Shown: positions 45,175 to 57,901, numbered from the stretch's first letter. The stretch is DNA of 64,000 bases from Kalmusia sp. IMI 367209 (GCA_027946365.1 JAPEUQ010000023.1:62001-126000); one strand, 5' to 3'. Translations and numbers: made by a program. The notes: generated by a model from the sequence alone, not told the origin.

Positions 45175-46551
45175 ATGGTTTTTACATAATGTAGAAAACT
45201 ACTCGTTTACAGCAGATGCTTGCGTTTGCTTAGTTGACGGGATCTCAATATATTCGGCTTGGTCTATGATACTATCGCTATATTGCACTTTCCTTCGTTG
45301 CGCTATTTGGGTGACTTATATCACTCCTCCTACTACAATTATGTAAGAGAACTAGCGAGATTACTCGAGGGGGCTGGGTGCATCTCCCTGGACCCGAAAT
45401 GTTGCATTCCTGAAAAGCCCTGTACAATATTCGATAGCATATAGCTACATGCCATGAGGGTTCGTAAACCGTGTTACCTAGGACAACTTCTACCGGAACA
45501 GACTTTGAAGCGAGCTATGCAGGGAGTCCAAACGCGCTCCTAACCGTCCTTGCGAGCATCCCGAATGCCGTGTGGAATGCTCAACCAGGGTCAGTCCCTA
45601 TTCCCGCTACCTCCTATACCCGACCTCTGACAAGCGTCCCTTGGCACCCTACACACAGATTTCAAAGCATACCAAAGGTACTCATGCTGCCTTCGCCCCC
45701 ACCCCTACCTCAAGGCCTTGGAGCACTCTGTGGGCCTGGTCAATGATCCCAAGCCTACGAACCTTGAGATTCGATGCTATGGTCATGTTCTCTCATCAAT
45801 AGGCACCCAAATATGATATCCTATGATCAATAAAACTCTAGGCAACGAGATGTGCAAACGAACCCGACAGCTTGGGAGCCATGCATCCGATATTAGTTGA
45901 CAGCATCCCCTCCTTGTGCCTAGTAGGCACACAGATCGTTCCTTCGATTACACAGCCTTGAGATCTTCTGGTCGTATGAAACAAAGTCTAGTCCCTTTTC
46001 ATGGCCTTGAATTTGTAGTACACCTTTAATTGACTATGTCGACCATCATTCACATTCGCAAGTAAAGCACCTCATCGGAGCTAGTCGATGCTAAAATCAT
46101 GGGTCTTTTCTCTGAAGCGGTGTCATAGTGTCATAGGTGTGCCGACCTCGGTACCATTTATCCCCGCACCCGTGTATCCCAAAGCAGTTAGCGCATACGC
46201 CCCCATGGATGTCGGCAACTAAATGCCCAATGAGCACATCTTTTTCTGGTAGTCATAAAAGTCGCACATATCTCCGTTGTCAGTCTTTCTCTTTTTGCGG
46301 TCAGGTTCTTACTCTTTCTTGCCTTTTCGCGCTCATACACTGGGATATTGTTTGGCTCTTTTCACCGCCCTGGTCCTCAATTCCCTTGGTCGTCTCTCAT
46401 GCCAAGCAGCGGAACGAATTCCGACATTAACAAAATAGTGACGCCTTTCCGATACTATTCCGATTCCTTAATTATCTGAGTAAAGTTGGATATCAAGAGA
46501 TCGCCTACAAATCACCGGCACTCGGTGTAACGTCGTCTCAAATTAGGTGCA
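45175..46551. other. 1.4-kb intergenic region upstream of the second MFS gene
   Basis: Small frames only (45471-45746, 46137-46430), without domains. No gene is supported. Confidence 0.4.
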
Positions 46552-48121
46552 ATGGCCTTTGCGTTAGACACTGAAGAAAAAAAGGAATTTGGAGAACCTT
46601 CAACAGAGCCACATTCTCATGCGTCATCGACTGGAGGGCAAGATGAAGAGAAGGATCAAGGCAGTTCAGCACACAACAAAGTCATTCACGATACAGAATC
46701 AATAGAAGTTCAGTCATTAGCTGGGACGCAGCTGCCACCACCCCCTGATGGTGGCCTACACGCGTGGTTGAAAGTTTTTGGTGGCTTTTTGGTCTACATT
46801 AATATATGGTGAGCGCTCCCTGCTCTCATATGCCTCACTTTTCTAACGAGCATGTCAGGGGCTTCACACTTGCTTACGGCACCTTTCAGTCTTACTATAG
46901 TTTCACTCTCCTTTCCAATGTGTCACCTTCCGCAATTTCCTGGATCGGTACTGTCCAGGGATGGTTGCTTATTGTAGTAGGAGTGTTATCAGGCCCTCTG
47001 TTCGACCTTGGCTATTTTCGATCCATGCTTTACGCTGGCAACTTCCTGATCGTTTTTGGCATTATGATGTTGAGTCTTTGCAAAACGTACTGGCAGGTCT
47101 TTCTTGCGCAAGGAATATGTATGGGCCTGGGTGCGGGTTTGCTCTACATTCCAAGTCTTGCGTTGGTGGGGATCTGGTTTGAGAGGAAAAGAGCGATGGC
47201 TCTGGGTATCGTTATGAGCGGTATTGCTGTCGGTGAGTGCGCCTGCTGCTCGAGCGTCGTTCTCTGATAGGATCGATGTTGACTTCCCTAGGTGGCGTGG
47301 TATACATCATTATGTTTGATCAGCTCATCCCTTCCGCTGGGTTCCCTTGGACTATCCGTGCGATGGGCTTTATTGCGCTGGCATGCGCCCTCCTCTCCTT
47401 TCCTGCGCTTCTGTCGGGCAGTTCGATGCTCGCGCGTCCACGAAAAGCCCGAGCACTCTTCGACGGCTCCGCAGTCAAAGACAAACTTTTCCTCATCTTC
47501 ACCGCATGTACATTCTGCAACTTCCTCGGCTACATTGTCCCATACTTCTACATCCCGACGTTCGCCCGCGAGAAGTTAGGCACCAGTGAAAGTGTTGGAT
47601 TGTATATGCTCATCGGAGCACTTGCAGGAAGTTTCTTCGGGCGAATAGGAAGCGGTGTTTTGGCGCACTATCTAGGAAGCATCGTTACATGGGGGCTCTG
47701 TGCTTTGACCAGTGGCATCCTGTCGCTTTGCTGGATTAGCATCGACACGCAGGCGTCGTTCATCGCTTTCAGTGTTTTCTGGGGTGAGTCCCCAATATAC
47801 TTGTACGTTTACCAAAACTGATCGATTGCAGGGTTCTTGTCCGCCGCACTTGTCACGCTTCCTTCTGCGGCTTTTGCGAGCATATGTCCGGATATGTCAC
47901 GACTCGGCACCCGCCTCGGCATGTCGTGGAGTGTCTCTAGTATTGCTACACTGATAGGATCGCCCATAGCTGGTGCCTTACTCAAGACTAAAAGTAACGG
48001 CGAAACGGACTTCTTGGGCGTACAGCTATGGTCTGGTATCTGCCTATTGGTTGGCTCCGCCTGTCTGTTCGTCTTATGGCTTGTTACGAAGAAGACACTG
48101 AACAAAGGCTGGCGAATCTAG
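46552..48121 (+). CDS. MFS transporter, monocarboxylate-porter (MCT) type
   Basis: Spliced model: join(46552..46808,46859..47232,47292..47783,47832..48121), 470 residues, introns of 48-59 nt. A polar acidic N-terminus (about 1-62) precedes the MCT signature PPDGGLHAWLKVFGGFLVY at the first helix, and GFTLAYGTFQSYY leads into helix 2. Twelve helices follow; ISWIGTVQGWLLIVVG, QGICMGLGAGLLYIPSLALVGIWFERKRAMALGI and the second-half GALAGSFFGRIGSGVLAHYLG are typical. The C-terminus is short and basic. Fungal members import carboxylates or related compounds, or sit in metabolite clusters; the substrate is unknown. Exon junctions are all in phase and within helices. It has no obvious cluster partner next to it. 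Confidence 0.87.
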
Positions 48122-49026
48122 GATCTGTCATCAATTATGATCTTCTTTAATCTAATGTAATATTCGAGAAAATACATGATCTTTATTCGAAGTTTCGGTA
48201 TGGGTAAGAGATTGTCCATGCTCAAACAAGCAACCTCCTGACGTAAATGATATTTCCCATTTGCCCTAGGAACAAAGAAATACCCTAGCCTAACTTAATC
48301 TAAGTTGCCTTCATCAATTGAGCGCGCCTTATCCGATTAGAACGGTCAAAGCGTAGGCAGCCCTAATTGGAAAGACTCGGACAGCCTCTACGAGCCTTTT
48401 CATGTTAAGCTTGGAGCTAAGATGGTAAGTCTCTTATTTGATCCAAATTGCGGATTACAGGTGCTACTTATTCAACGTTCCGAACCCATGGAGAGCCCAA
48501 CAAGCTCATAATCGTCTATCGCACCGAGTATTTCCAGTTTAATTGCTTTGACACAGCATTCCGACACTGAATACCAAGCTCTCAGGCTTTAGAGAAGGTG
48601 AGTTCCAAGAAAACGGTACCTAGATTCCTACATTAGTTGTGGAACAATGCCCTAGTCAAAGAGCAAGTGAAAGCATTCACTCCGGTTACTTCAGCGAACG
48701 GAGTAAAGAAGGGACCAGGGCGACCAAGGAAGAACCCGATTAGGAATAAGTGTTGAGAAATTATTCGCTCGACGTTCAGAATACTTACCAACAATGCTTG
48801 TCCTTTACTTGCGCAGTGACATATACAGAACAGCATGATATAGCTCACGCCTACTTCGATCAGAATCAAAACTACCTCTATCTGCTCTTCATACGACAAT
48901 GATTATCCCTTTCCTACACAAATTCGTCTGCATTGCCACTATTGCACCAAGTATAATACGTCTAAACTTACAAATTGGTTCTATTAGGGTATCACAACAT
49001 CTCGTTAACCTCAAATCTGCTACCGG
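48122..49026. other. intergenic region between converging genes
   Basis: A minus-strand frame at 48633-48899 is partly hydrophobic but opens with TTG and has no family match. No gene is supported. Confidence 0.4.
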
Positions 49027-50302
49027 TTACTCCCTCACTCTCTTCTCCCACTCCATCAGAGCATCCCTCAATTGTCTCTCTACCCCCTCCTCGTGCCAGA
49101 AATGTCCTGCGCCGCCAACTTCCATATTAAGGAACTTGTCCTGCGCCTCGCGCTGCATTCGGTCCACCCAGTCTCGCATCTTTCTCGCTGAAGAAAACAT
49201 GTCTTGGTCTCCAAATACAGCTAGTGTCTTGTGCTTTGCAAGAATATCCTCACTTCCAGGCTGAGTGGATCGACTCCAGAAGCTACGAGCTAAGCCAGGA
49301 GCCGCAAGTGTCGATATAGGCGGTGTAAGCGGAGATATGAGGAGGTATCGCACTTCAGGGACTTGTATCGTTGGACGAATCGAAGTTGCTTGAGCGGACG
49401 TTTGTAGGACCTCTTCGTTGCGTCTCCTATGGCTCAAGCTACGCAATCGGCTTCCTAAGTCTAGACTTCTCCCACCGTCTAAGCTGCGCCTGATCTCCCT
49501 GCTGCTACGCCTCTTCTCGGGGCTTGTCTCTTCGCCTCCCATTGTGACTGATAACTTATGCTCATGGAATTTGTGCTTCTTCCGATCTTGATCTCGCGCC
49601 TGGTTAATCCATTCTAGATTGATCTGATCCGCCAACTTGTGCGCACGAAGGAGACCCTCTTCAGCCGCGGAGCCGCTGGTCGGCACGGAGAAAGGCTGTA
49701 AGATTGATAGCACAGGCGGCAAATGTTTGAGTATTAAGGAGCCATAGGAATAGCCGCCAAGGATTACTATCGGGGTTTCGTCTGTCACGACCTGTGGTGT
49801 CTTATCTGATTGCTGGCCCGTTGGCGATATAGGAGATTGATCAGGAGTGAAAACCGCATTAAGAGAGGGATTTGGCCGCAAATACGACATATAGTGCATG
49901 AAGAATCCTGCGAACGATTGGTAGTCACCTAGCTCTGGTTTCCCGGACCAGCTCGTCCGCCCTTTCGCTCCGACTGCGCCTCTGCAACGAGTCAGCCACC
50001 CTCTGCCCATATTTTTGTATATCGACATACCGAAAATCAAATGTGCCCACCACCCATCCTGCATTTAGAAACTCCTCCACCACGATCCCTACAACGCGAT
50101 CATCGTACGAACCACCCATGGGCGCATATGGATGTGCCATCACGATGCCCTTCTTCCTCCATAGCTTCTTCTCATTGGAATGATCGCTCGGCTGCGGCCT
50201 TGAAAGTGTGGTCGGTTGGTATATGCGGATGTTCAGCGGGGTGTCATCGTAGATGGAGGGGATGGTGCAGCTAAAGCGAGGCTCGGGCAGGTGCGATGGC
50301 AT
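49027..50302 (-). CDS. alpha/beta hydrolase with a long insertion
   Basis: Spliced model: complement(join(49027..49981,50032..50302)), 408 residues, one intron of about 50 nt (GTATGT...GCAG) with the codon for Arg91 split. The N-terminal strand is followed by IVMAHPYAPMGGSYDD (about 53-68), the oxyanion-side HP-x-G region. The nucleophile elbow is ILGGYSYGS (Ser about 168). A Ser/Arg-rich insertion (about 230-290, RRSSREIRRSLDGGRSLDLG) separates it from the cap. AVFGDQDMF carries the acid and GAGHFWHEEG the histidine. All three catalytic positions are present, so the enzyme is probably active; substrate unknown. Related proteins are conserved in filamentous fungi without assigned roles. Boundary of exon 1 is accurate to within a base. 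Confidence 0.85.
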
Positions 50303-50770
50303 GGTGGGTCAGACAAAGACCCGGTGGAGGGTAATTCAGTGCATTGCGACGATCAAGGAGTGTGAGTCGACCGGATAAAGGCTGTGTGCGCTCGGGATGT
50401 CTATGCAGCTTGTGACGAGGATGCGGGGATGAGTTGGAGACGTCGGCTAATGGGAGCAAGAAAGGCGACTTAGTCAGCAGACAACTAGTTTACATCCACA
50501 TAAACCCACACTCTTGCGTAGTCCAAGCTTGAGTGGGTCTCTACGATCGTGTCGGTGATCGTAGATGTTTTAAACGCCATTGGGGTTCAGATAACGAAGG
50601 ACGTCACATTACACATTCCGTATATTCCTACGAACAGAATCCTACGCGGAGATATGCAACATTACATGCAGGATTGGAATTAGTGGCATCTAGCTTCGTC
50701 AAAACCGACGAAGCATGCTATTAAGTTGCAGAGATGAGATGAATTATATACATCACTGCTCTAGCTAGCT
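50303..50770. other. upstream region of the hydrolase and 3' side of the Atg28-like gene
   Basis: Just under 470 bases with no gene seen. Confidence 0.4.
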
Positions 50771-52363
50771 TCAGTCAGTGTCGGTATCCTGATGGGATAT
50801 CATCAATTCCGGATCTGGATCTTCATTATCCGTATCGAAGAAAGTTGGCTTTCGCGGCGACATCGCTGGTTTAGGCGGGGAGCGAGTGATGCGAATAGCG
50901 GACCTCGAGACTTCCTCTTCATCGCTCTCAGGATGCGTGTCATCCGTATCTACGAGCTGTTCGACTACCTTCTCCTTCACCCTCTTGTCCTTCTTCACAC
51001 CAAGCGCTTCTTCCAACATCGCCTTGCCTTGCTTGAAGGCCTCCAGCTCCGCGCCAATAGCAAGAAAGAGAAGGTTCCACTCTCTAGCCTTCACGAACTC
51101 TACCTTCTCCTCTAGATACTTAATCGTAGCATCCATCTTGGCGATCATTCTCAAGGGTGTAAGACTTCCAGCTCGTCCAGTCTGTTGCATTGACTCCTGT
51201 AAGGTGGACTCGAAGCTCACTACCTTTTTTACTACGTCATTCCAAAGCACGGCACCTTCGTCCAAAGCTGCGCGCTCGATATCGACCTCCTCACATTTGT
51301 ATGTGAGCCGCATGTGCTCTTCGTGCCAATAGTCATGCCCCATCTCGAGGGTGCGACGCCGCGGTGGAAGCGACAGGAACGGTGACGCTGACAGCGGTAC
51401 ATGATTTGTATCCGGTGGCCGGGCAAGAAAGCTTGCCACGTCTTTGTCCAGTATCGCGAGCGAGGTCTTGTAAGAGGAGAGCCTTGCTTCGACCGAGTTC
51501 TCTGAATTGGAGAGCTCTTCAAGCACGCGACTATGTCGTGCTTTCAGTTGCGCTAGCTCTACCTCCTTCTGCCGGATCTCTTGCTCAAGCTTAGACGCTT
51601 CTGTACGTAGAGCCTGTGTTCTCGATGCCGTGCTTTCCCCCTCAATGTCCCGGATTTTCTTCTCCAACCGCGCCCGTTTCTTAGTCCATGTGTCCGTCTG
51701 TCCAACAATATCATGCAAGTCCTTCAAGTCTTCGTCGAGATAATCCAGTTCCTCAGCTTTGACGCTTGCTAACTGCTGTATGCGCTTATAAATGCCTCTC
51801 CTCGCAGCAGTGAGGCCGACCTTCTTTCGGGGCACATGGACGTTCTCTTCGCTATCTGCGCTTCTGCTAGAGCTGCGAACGCTGCTCACGGTCGGTGTCG
51901 TACTACCAGTTGAAACAAGATCGTCGGGTCTAGTTTCATTGCCAGCCAAGCCGCTCATCAAGCCATCTGCTTGTGCATCGAGCAGCTCCTGGAGTTGTTG
52001 TTCCAGATGCCGTGCTCTCCGTTGGAGTGCAAGAAGATCGTCGGGAACTCGAGTCGAGGGTTTCAAATTCGTCGCCGGGATATTCCACAGTACGGTGGAA
52101 GTTATCGGAGGCGGTATCCGCGGTCGTGGTGACGGGGACGTGTAAAGAGGCAGCTCATGTTCTTGTGCGCGTGGGTCTTCGAAGGAATCGCGAAAACGCG
52201 GCGAGATAGAGCCTAGTACGGAGTTGAACAGCGACATTTCGCGGGATGAAGAACGCGGATGCGCGGTAGAGACTGGAGAGTTGAGCTCCAGGTGCTCAGG
52301 GAAGTCGGACGCGCAGGTGGTGGCTTGTTCAGGTGAGCTTGACGCAACGCCGATACCTAGCAT
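50771..52363 (-). CDS. Atg28-like coiled-coil protein
   Basis: Single exon, 530 residues. Atg28 takes part in selective autophagy (pexophagy) with Atg17/Atg35 in yeasts. Parts in order: Ser/Pro-rich N-terminus; coiled coil at about 112-135 (LLALQRRARHLEQQLQELLDAQADGL); the conserved stretch RKKVGLTAARRGIYKRIQQLASVKAEE (about 183-209), which is why I chose this family; extended coiled coils to about 300 (KKIRDIEGES, LEQEIRQKEVELAQLKARHSRVLEEL); then a less regular helical region ending in an acidic tail (DTDNEDPDPELM). The family call rests on memory of the KKxGLxxARxGI block and could be wrong; a generic coiled-coil scaffold is the alternative. The first ATG gives the N-terminus; a later one at MSLFNSV is also possible. 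Confidence 0.6.
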   Translation of the reverse strand: MLGIGVASSSPEQATTCASDFPEHLELNSPVSTAHPRSSSREMSLFNSVLGSISPRFRDSFEDPRAQEHELPLYTSPSPRPRIPPPITSTVLWNIPATNLKPSTRVPDDLLALQRRARHLEQQLQELLDAQADGLMSGLAGNETRPDDLVSTGSTTPTVSSVRSSSRSADSEENVHVPRKKVGLTAARRGIYKRIQQLASVKAEELDYLDEDLKDLHDIVGQTDTWTKKRARLEKKIRDIEGESTASRTQALRTEASKLEQEIRQKEVELAQLKARHSRVLEELSNSENSVEARLSSYKTSLAILDKDVASFLARPPDTNHVPLSASPFLSLPPRRRTLEMGHDYWHEEHMRLTYKCEEVDIERAALDEGAVLWNDVVKKVVSFESTLQESMQQTGRAGSLTPLRMIAKMDATIKYLEEKVEFVKAREWNLLFLAIGAELEAFKQGKAMLEEALGVKKDKRVKEKVVEQLVDTDDTHPESDEEEVSRSAIRITRSPPKPAMSPRKPTFFDTDNEDPDPELMISHQDTDTD

Positions 52364-53088
52364 GTGAGCGAATCATAGTGTTCGGAGGTCGTTAGTCAGC
52401 CCAACAGAAGCTCACGCGTTGAGCGAGGGCAGGTGACAACATTCAGAGCTGCATGTGAGGACTCAAGGAGGGGTTTTCAAATGCTTGTCAATTTGCAGAC
52501 GTTTTTGCTGTTCATTAAAGGTAATGGTTGCGCTGAAGCGGAAGTATCCAAGCTGGTGGGCCGGCTTTCTCTAATGCGCAATGGGTGACGAGCCAAACTC
52601 TTCACTCTCCGCAAGTGTATGCATAGCTGTTTCGTGTAACGTTTCCGAACAGGATATACAATGCAAAGTTAGACTATCTAGATTTGTAGGCTGTGGCATG
52701 TTCCGTTTTTACCTTTACCCGTCGTGGGAAAAATCTTAACTCCGAACATAAACGGACTAATTGTCAGATGTCATGATGAAGAATTTGATTGCCAATAAAC
52801 TCGCCGTAGGCTTCAGAAAAGAGCGTGTCTGATTTCTGCTGCTTCGGAGCCGTGACTTATGTTCCTCGAAGCGTCACGCTGACTAAGGTGGGTAGTGCAT
52901 CGCACTTGCCAAGAGTTTCCGCTCTCGCTAAGCGAGCCACGTCCGCACAAAATTGAACTTGAAGTTGAGCATCGCGACACCAGCACTAACCCCAGCACCA
53001 AAACCGTGAGCAGACACCTGCCAAAATTACTGCGCGCGCTTCTGCTAACAAGTCAATTTCAGTAGCCGTCTCTACACCGACTCTCATC
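52364..53088. promoter_or_regulatory. divergent promoter of Atg28-like (-) and ribosomal protein S2 (+)
   Basis: About 720 bases including the 5' leader of the ribosomal gene. A C/T-rich patch precedes the S2 start. No defined factor site is claimed. Confidence 0.35.
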
Positions 53089-53979
53089 ATGGCTGACGCT
53101 GGAGCACCCCCCGCCCGCGGTGGATTCGGATCTCGAGGTGACCGTGGTGGTCGTGGACGCGGTCGTGGCCGTGGACGCCGTGGCGGCAAGACTGAGGTAC
53201 GGACGCACATGTTATAGGGAAATGCGCGGACAAAATTGACAATTGGAACAGGAGAAGGAATGGCAGCCCGTCACCAAGCTCGGTCGTCTCGTCAAGGCCG
53301 GCAAGATCAAGAGCATGGAGGAGATGTACGTCGAAAACCCCGCGCAAAGTGCAGACTAGAAGATCGAAACTAACAGTATCGCAGCTACCTCCACTCTCTC
53401 GCCATCAAGGAGTACCAGATCGTCGACTTCTTCCTCCCCAAGCTTAAGGACGAGGTCATGAAGATCAAGCCCGTCCAGAAGCAGACCCGTGCCGGTCAGC
53501 GTACCCGATTCAAGGCCATCGTCGTCATCGGTGACTCCGAGGGCCACGTTGGTCTTGGTATCAAGACCTCCAAGGAAGTCGCGACCGCCATCCGCGCTGC
53601 CATCATCATCGCCAAGCTCAGCGTCGTGCCCATCCGAAGAGGCTACTGGGGTACCAACCTCGGTGAGCCTCACTCGCTGCCCACCAAGGAGTCCGGCAAG
53701 TGCGGTTCCGTCACCGTCCGTCTCATCCCCGCTCCCCGCGGTACTGGCCTCGTCGCCTCGCCCGCCGTCAAGCGTCTCTTGCAGCTCGCTGGTGTGCAGG
53801 ACATCTACACCGCGTCTTCCGGTTCGACCAAGACCCTCGAGAACACCCTCAAGGCGACTTTCGTCGCTGTCGCCAACACATACGGTTTCCTTACCCCCAA
53901 TCTGTGGAAGGAGACCAAGCTCCCTCGAGGCCCATTGGAGGAGTACAGCGATGTGCTCCGTGAGGGTAAGAGGTACTAG
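53089..53979 (+). CDS. RPS2: 40S ribosomal protein S2 (uS5)
   Basis: Spliced model: join(53089..53196,53252..53325,53385..53979), 258 residues, introns of 55 and 59 nt. uS5 sits near the mRNA entry channel of the small subunit and helps decoding accuracy. Residues 1-36 form the expected Arg/Gly repeat ([17 protein letters not shown]). The S5 N-terminal domain starts around 62 ([16 protein letters not shown]) and includes KTRAGQ-type [15 protein letters not shown]. The C-terminal domain includes [26 protein letters not shown]. The protein ends LREGKRY. Codon use is strongly C-ending in exon 3, typical of a highly expressed gene. Exon phases all fit. Confidence 0.97.
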
Positions 53980-54484
53980 TTGTGCGGTGTGTTAGTAGAA
54001 GGTCTCTTTTCGGCATTCACGGGTTCCAACCAGGCGTGAGGTAGTATTCGGGACCCTTTAGGTCATTTAGTATGGAAATGACAAAAACTTCATGATATCC
54101 ATGCACGAACACTTGGAGTCTAGAACCATTCTTACTGTGAATATGCCTCTTGCGCCCTTCTCGTGGCCCCGTCTAACCCGTACTATATCCACGATATGTT
54201 GCATGTTTATAGTATGTGTTTCAGTTGTATTATCTGCTCACACGTCTCCCAAATGATTAGTCATAAGCACAAATCCCCAGAGCGCCAAAAGGTTGCTTCA
54301 AAATGCGATTCTGCAGCTTTGCAGTATACTACACAGTTCCATCTTACTTCGAATGAGTCGGAAGGATACTGCTAATTTGCGGTTGAAGGACCCCAGTCCC
54401 CAAGCACAAACAGGCACAGTGATCTATTTTGAGCCGCAGTTAAAACAACATCACCTTCCCAGATCCTCTTGACCAAGTCGGCCA
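53980..54484. other. 3' region between ribosomal S2 and the P450 gene
   Basis: Converging 3' UTRs; no gene seen. Confidence 0.4.
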
Positions 54485-56489
54485 TCAATGCTTCCGATGC
54501 TCCACTCGAGCAACCACACCCTCCTGTCTCGCAAAGAACGTGTTTCTCGTATGCCATTGTGTTTTTCCCGCATCATAGAATTTGAAGCGATAGTTCCAGA
54601 CCAGCTGAGGCGATAGCTTGTGCAATTCGATCAGCGCGATGTTCTTCCCTAAACAGGTTCTTGTTCCGCCTCCGAATGCCATCATGTACTTGTCCATGTA
54701 GTTCGCGCGCGCGGGGTCCATCCAGCGGTCAGGATTGAAATTATCAGCGTCCTGACCGAAGACTTTCTTATCAAAATGCATGACAGCTGCGTTGATGCCG
54801 ACGACGTAACCTTCGGGAATGAACTGTCCACAGAGGTCCATGCCCCCGGGAGGAACGGTCCGGGGCAGGGCTGCGTAAGGTAAGGGTTAGAATGGATGTT
54901 CAGCATAGCAGCTGCGAGATGAACAGATGATTACTCACAAAGCTGTGCCCCGGGATGAATCCTGAGCGCCTCCTTGATGCACGCACACAAATATGGAAGC
55001 TGGCTCGCCTGCTTGTACGTTGGCGGCATCCCCATGCGGCCTTCCTTGACAGCTTCGTCAACCTCATTCTCAAGTCGGGCATAGACATCGGGGTTGTGCA
55101 TCAAATGGTAGAACAACGATCGAAACGCAATAGCTAAAGATGGATTTACAAAGTCAGCGTAATGTTCAAAAATCAAAGGAGTTGGGGGAGATCGGTGTCT
55201 CAGCCAGCTACTAGTACATGAAGATTCCAGACTCTAGCGGAAAGTCTGAGAGTTCCAGACAATTGTCCAGCACGAGCACCCACTTTGTACCCCAGCTGTA
55301 CATACCGGTTGTATCGCTACCTGCGAAAAGCGCGCCGTAAGATTCCTGCTCGACGTCGCCCCAGCGGAAATCCATCTTTTCGCCATTCTTTTCGTAGATG
55401 TCGAAAACTTGTTGCGCCATGTCTGTTCTGTTCACTTCATGACGGGAGACGTAGGCTTCTTTCATCAAACGGGCGGAGGAGGAGCCAATGTTCTTCCTGA
55501 TTTTGGCGTGTCAATATGTAAGAGTGCATGAAGGAGCAAGGGGCTCTCACACGCCGTTCCTGATGTCCTGACCAGCAGCTGTAAGCATGGTGCCCATACC
55601 GATCAGTGGCCGTAAGAGTGGCGGCGCAACACCCATCAAGCACACAAATGGTATCATCTTGTCCAACGACTTGATCCAATCATTCTGGTCCTTCCCTTCG
55701 TCCAGAAAGCCAAAGGCGCGGCCATAGAACAGTTCGCCGATGATGTCAAAGGTATACCTATATCCACTTCAGTAAATATTTATTGGCCTGCGAAGAACTA
55801 GGATGAGGTACCAATGAAGCCACTCCCCGAGATCGCAGGGTTTCCCCGAGTTAGCAAACTGCCCTAATCGCTCCGTGAGAAGATTGCTGCAGGAATCGAT
55901 GTACTCTTCTGACTTGGCGACGTTCGTCATAGAGTAGATGCTGCTGATGATCCTGCGCCTCTGCCCGTGTTTCTTGTCGCTCTTGCAGGAGAAGATGTCG
56001 CCATGGGGGCTGAATCCGGTTGTGTTGTACGGCTCGTAGAAACTCGCCTTGTCCAGTGCGTTGGAGAAGCGATAGATGCTTGCGACGGCTTCGGGACTGC
56101 ATATGCGTTAATCTCCCACTCGACGCAACCCTAGGTCAAACTTTTGGACACGACCTCACTCGTCCTGGGGCAGCACAAGTAATCATGCCCCACGTTTTGA
56201 TCGAGGAACGTTACTGGCGGTACGCCACCACTTACTCAGAACACGACACCTCGTTTGGTGCGATACGGATCAAGGGCCCATGCTTAGCATGCAGAGCTCT
56301 CTCATCCTTTTCTACATCTTCTGTCAAGATCTTGCGCAGATACCAGAAGCGCGAAACTTTTGCCAAAAATGGTCCCGGGATCCTGCTCAGAGGATGGAGG
56401 GTGATTGCGTAGAAGATCCAGCCCAAGGAGTATATGACCGTCAATGCCACCAAAAGCCAGGCACTTGGAAGATTAAGACTCAACAACAT
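54485..56489 (-). CDS. microsomal cytochrome P450 (pisatin-demethylase-like)
   Basis: Spliced model: complement(join(54485..54870,54939..55133,55306..55496,55551..55757,55812..56096,56236..56489)), 505 residues, five introns (54-172 nt), all in phase. Heme monooxygenase of the ER: N-terminal anchor LLVALTVIYSLGWIFYAI (about 12-29), hinge HPLSRIPGP, I-helix AGSDTTA (307-313; oxygen activation), K-helix KEALR (ExxR), PERF-like FNPDRW (about 422-427), and heme-ligand loop FGGGTRTCLG with Cys450. The C-terminus is intact. Family resemblance is to pisatin-demethylase/benzoate-hydroxylase-type fungal P450s, which detoxify plant or aromatic compounds; the substrate cannot be deduced. It faces no obvious partner gene; the nearest neighbours are housekeeping or hypothetical. 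Confidence 0.9.
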
Positions 56490-57535
56490 CGTGCTATCGT
56501 TGTATAAAATAGAACAGGAGATATTGGCTACATGAAAGCGAGAAGAAGGTCTTGCGCCGACATTCTGAGCGAAATTTATACTATTCCTAAACCTAGCCCT
56601 TTCAGGAAGTGAGCGAAATGTGGTACCTACAAAAAGAGGTGGGCATGCGGTCGTATATGGAGAAACTGGGAGAGGACTATTTGCTGTCGATCACCGGCTA
56701 TTGCACGTCATCCAGACTTTTGAGAACAAACCGAGGCCGCGTGAGCCATATACACATCCACTTTTCCCACCGAGCTAGCTACCATGGGTACCATAGATCT
56801 CGGGAGAAAGCCTCTCCCGCATCCCAACCCGTGTAAACGGCCGACGGCACGCCGAGTAATGACCAGGGGAGACCGATGGAAGAGTTCGAGACGGGTGGAT
56901 AATTCACCCGAAGTGCATCGGCCATATCGGAGTTATCAGCCCTACGCTAGCTGGAGCCCGACTCGAGCCGCGACTACTGGTCACTAAACCACTAGTTGTG
57001 CACGATATCGGTTCCTTGCGACCGTTGCGGGAAGACGGACGTGATGTAAGGGTTCGTAAGTTTGAGCTTCCGGAATTCCATACCGCGTATCAATTCCGTG
57101 CTATAAGAACAGCCTTGCATGACAGCCCCATTCCCGCGATCAGTGAGCGCAATTGCATTACAATTGCAGCCCATCTTATGGCGCATCCTGGTTTTAACTC
57201 TCTTTCATTGTTTTGGGTGCGTCTGCTGCAGTCTGAGCGGCTTCAATCGTGGCACTCACTTTCCCACTGGGCAACGGTGGGGCGTCCACTTGTCATTGAA
57301 ATCTCTTGATTTAGAGCATATACTAAGACTCAAAAATAATCCTCTTCGAGTATAAAATCCTTTCATTTTACCTTGTTTCCATACCTTTTAAGTTGCAAAG
57401 TCGGAAAAGAAATTACGATTATTCTAATAGTCACTACTCTTTTCGACAACCTGCACTTTCCACTACAAACCTAGTATAATAATACTCCGACCAAAGCTGC
57501 AATTTAGCAATCATAAAACGTTGTAGACATTCTAC
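56490..57535. other. intergenic region upstream of the P450 gene
   Basis: The right part is AT-rich. Frames such as 56609-56836 and 56998-57309 have no family resemblance. Confidence 0.4.
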
Positions 57536-57901
57536 TTATACACTATTGAGAACTTGTGACTGGCTGGTAGCTACAGTACGGTCATCTGTTAGTCTTTGAT
57601 CGAACGAAGCCACGGGGTGCATTGGGGGAATAAAATGTACGTTAGGGTATATAAGGCAAAGTGCATTCAGTGCTATGCGCCAGTACGCGTCTAGTATAAA
57701 GCCATCCCTCTTAATCCCATTGAAGCGTCTTACTATACTTAAAGGGGGCTGGAAAACACTTGAGGTAGAAAAGGCTTTGTAACTCGCAAGCTGCTCGATA
57801 GGAAAATCTGGAAGTATATCTTCATGAATGAATTCTATATGATGCCGAACCTCGCAAGGTCCGTACAGTAGGCTCGATTCCCACGGCCTTCGCTCACGCA
57901 T
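57536..57901 (-). CDS. hypothetical protein, uncertain
   Basis: An ATG-initiated frame of 121 residues in an AT-rich spacer (MRERRPWESSLLYGPCEVRH...). It shows no signal peptide, membrane segment or recognised motif; the middle is slightly hydrophobic (WRIALNALCLIYPNVHFIPP). It could be a small lineage-specific gene or a remnant of a longer one. No splice evidence extends it. Confidence 0.3.
   Translation of the reverse strand: MRERRPWESSLLYGPCEVRHHIEFIHEDILPDFPIEQLASYKAFSTSSVFQPPLSIVRRFNGIKRDGFILDAYWRIALNALCLIYPNVHFIPPMHPVASFDQRLTDDRTVATSQSQVLNSV

Noticed and set aside
48633..48899. Hydrophobic minus-strand frame
   Set aside because: Opens with TTG, and the only nearby ATG is in another frame with an early stop.
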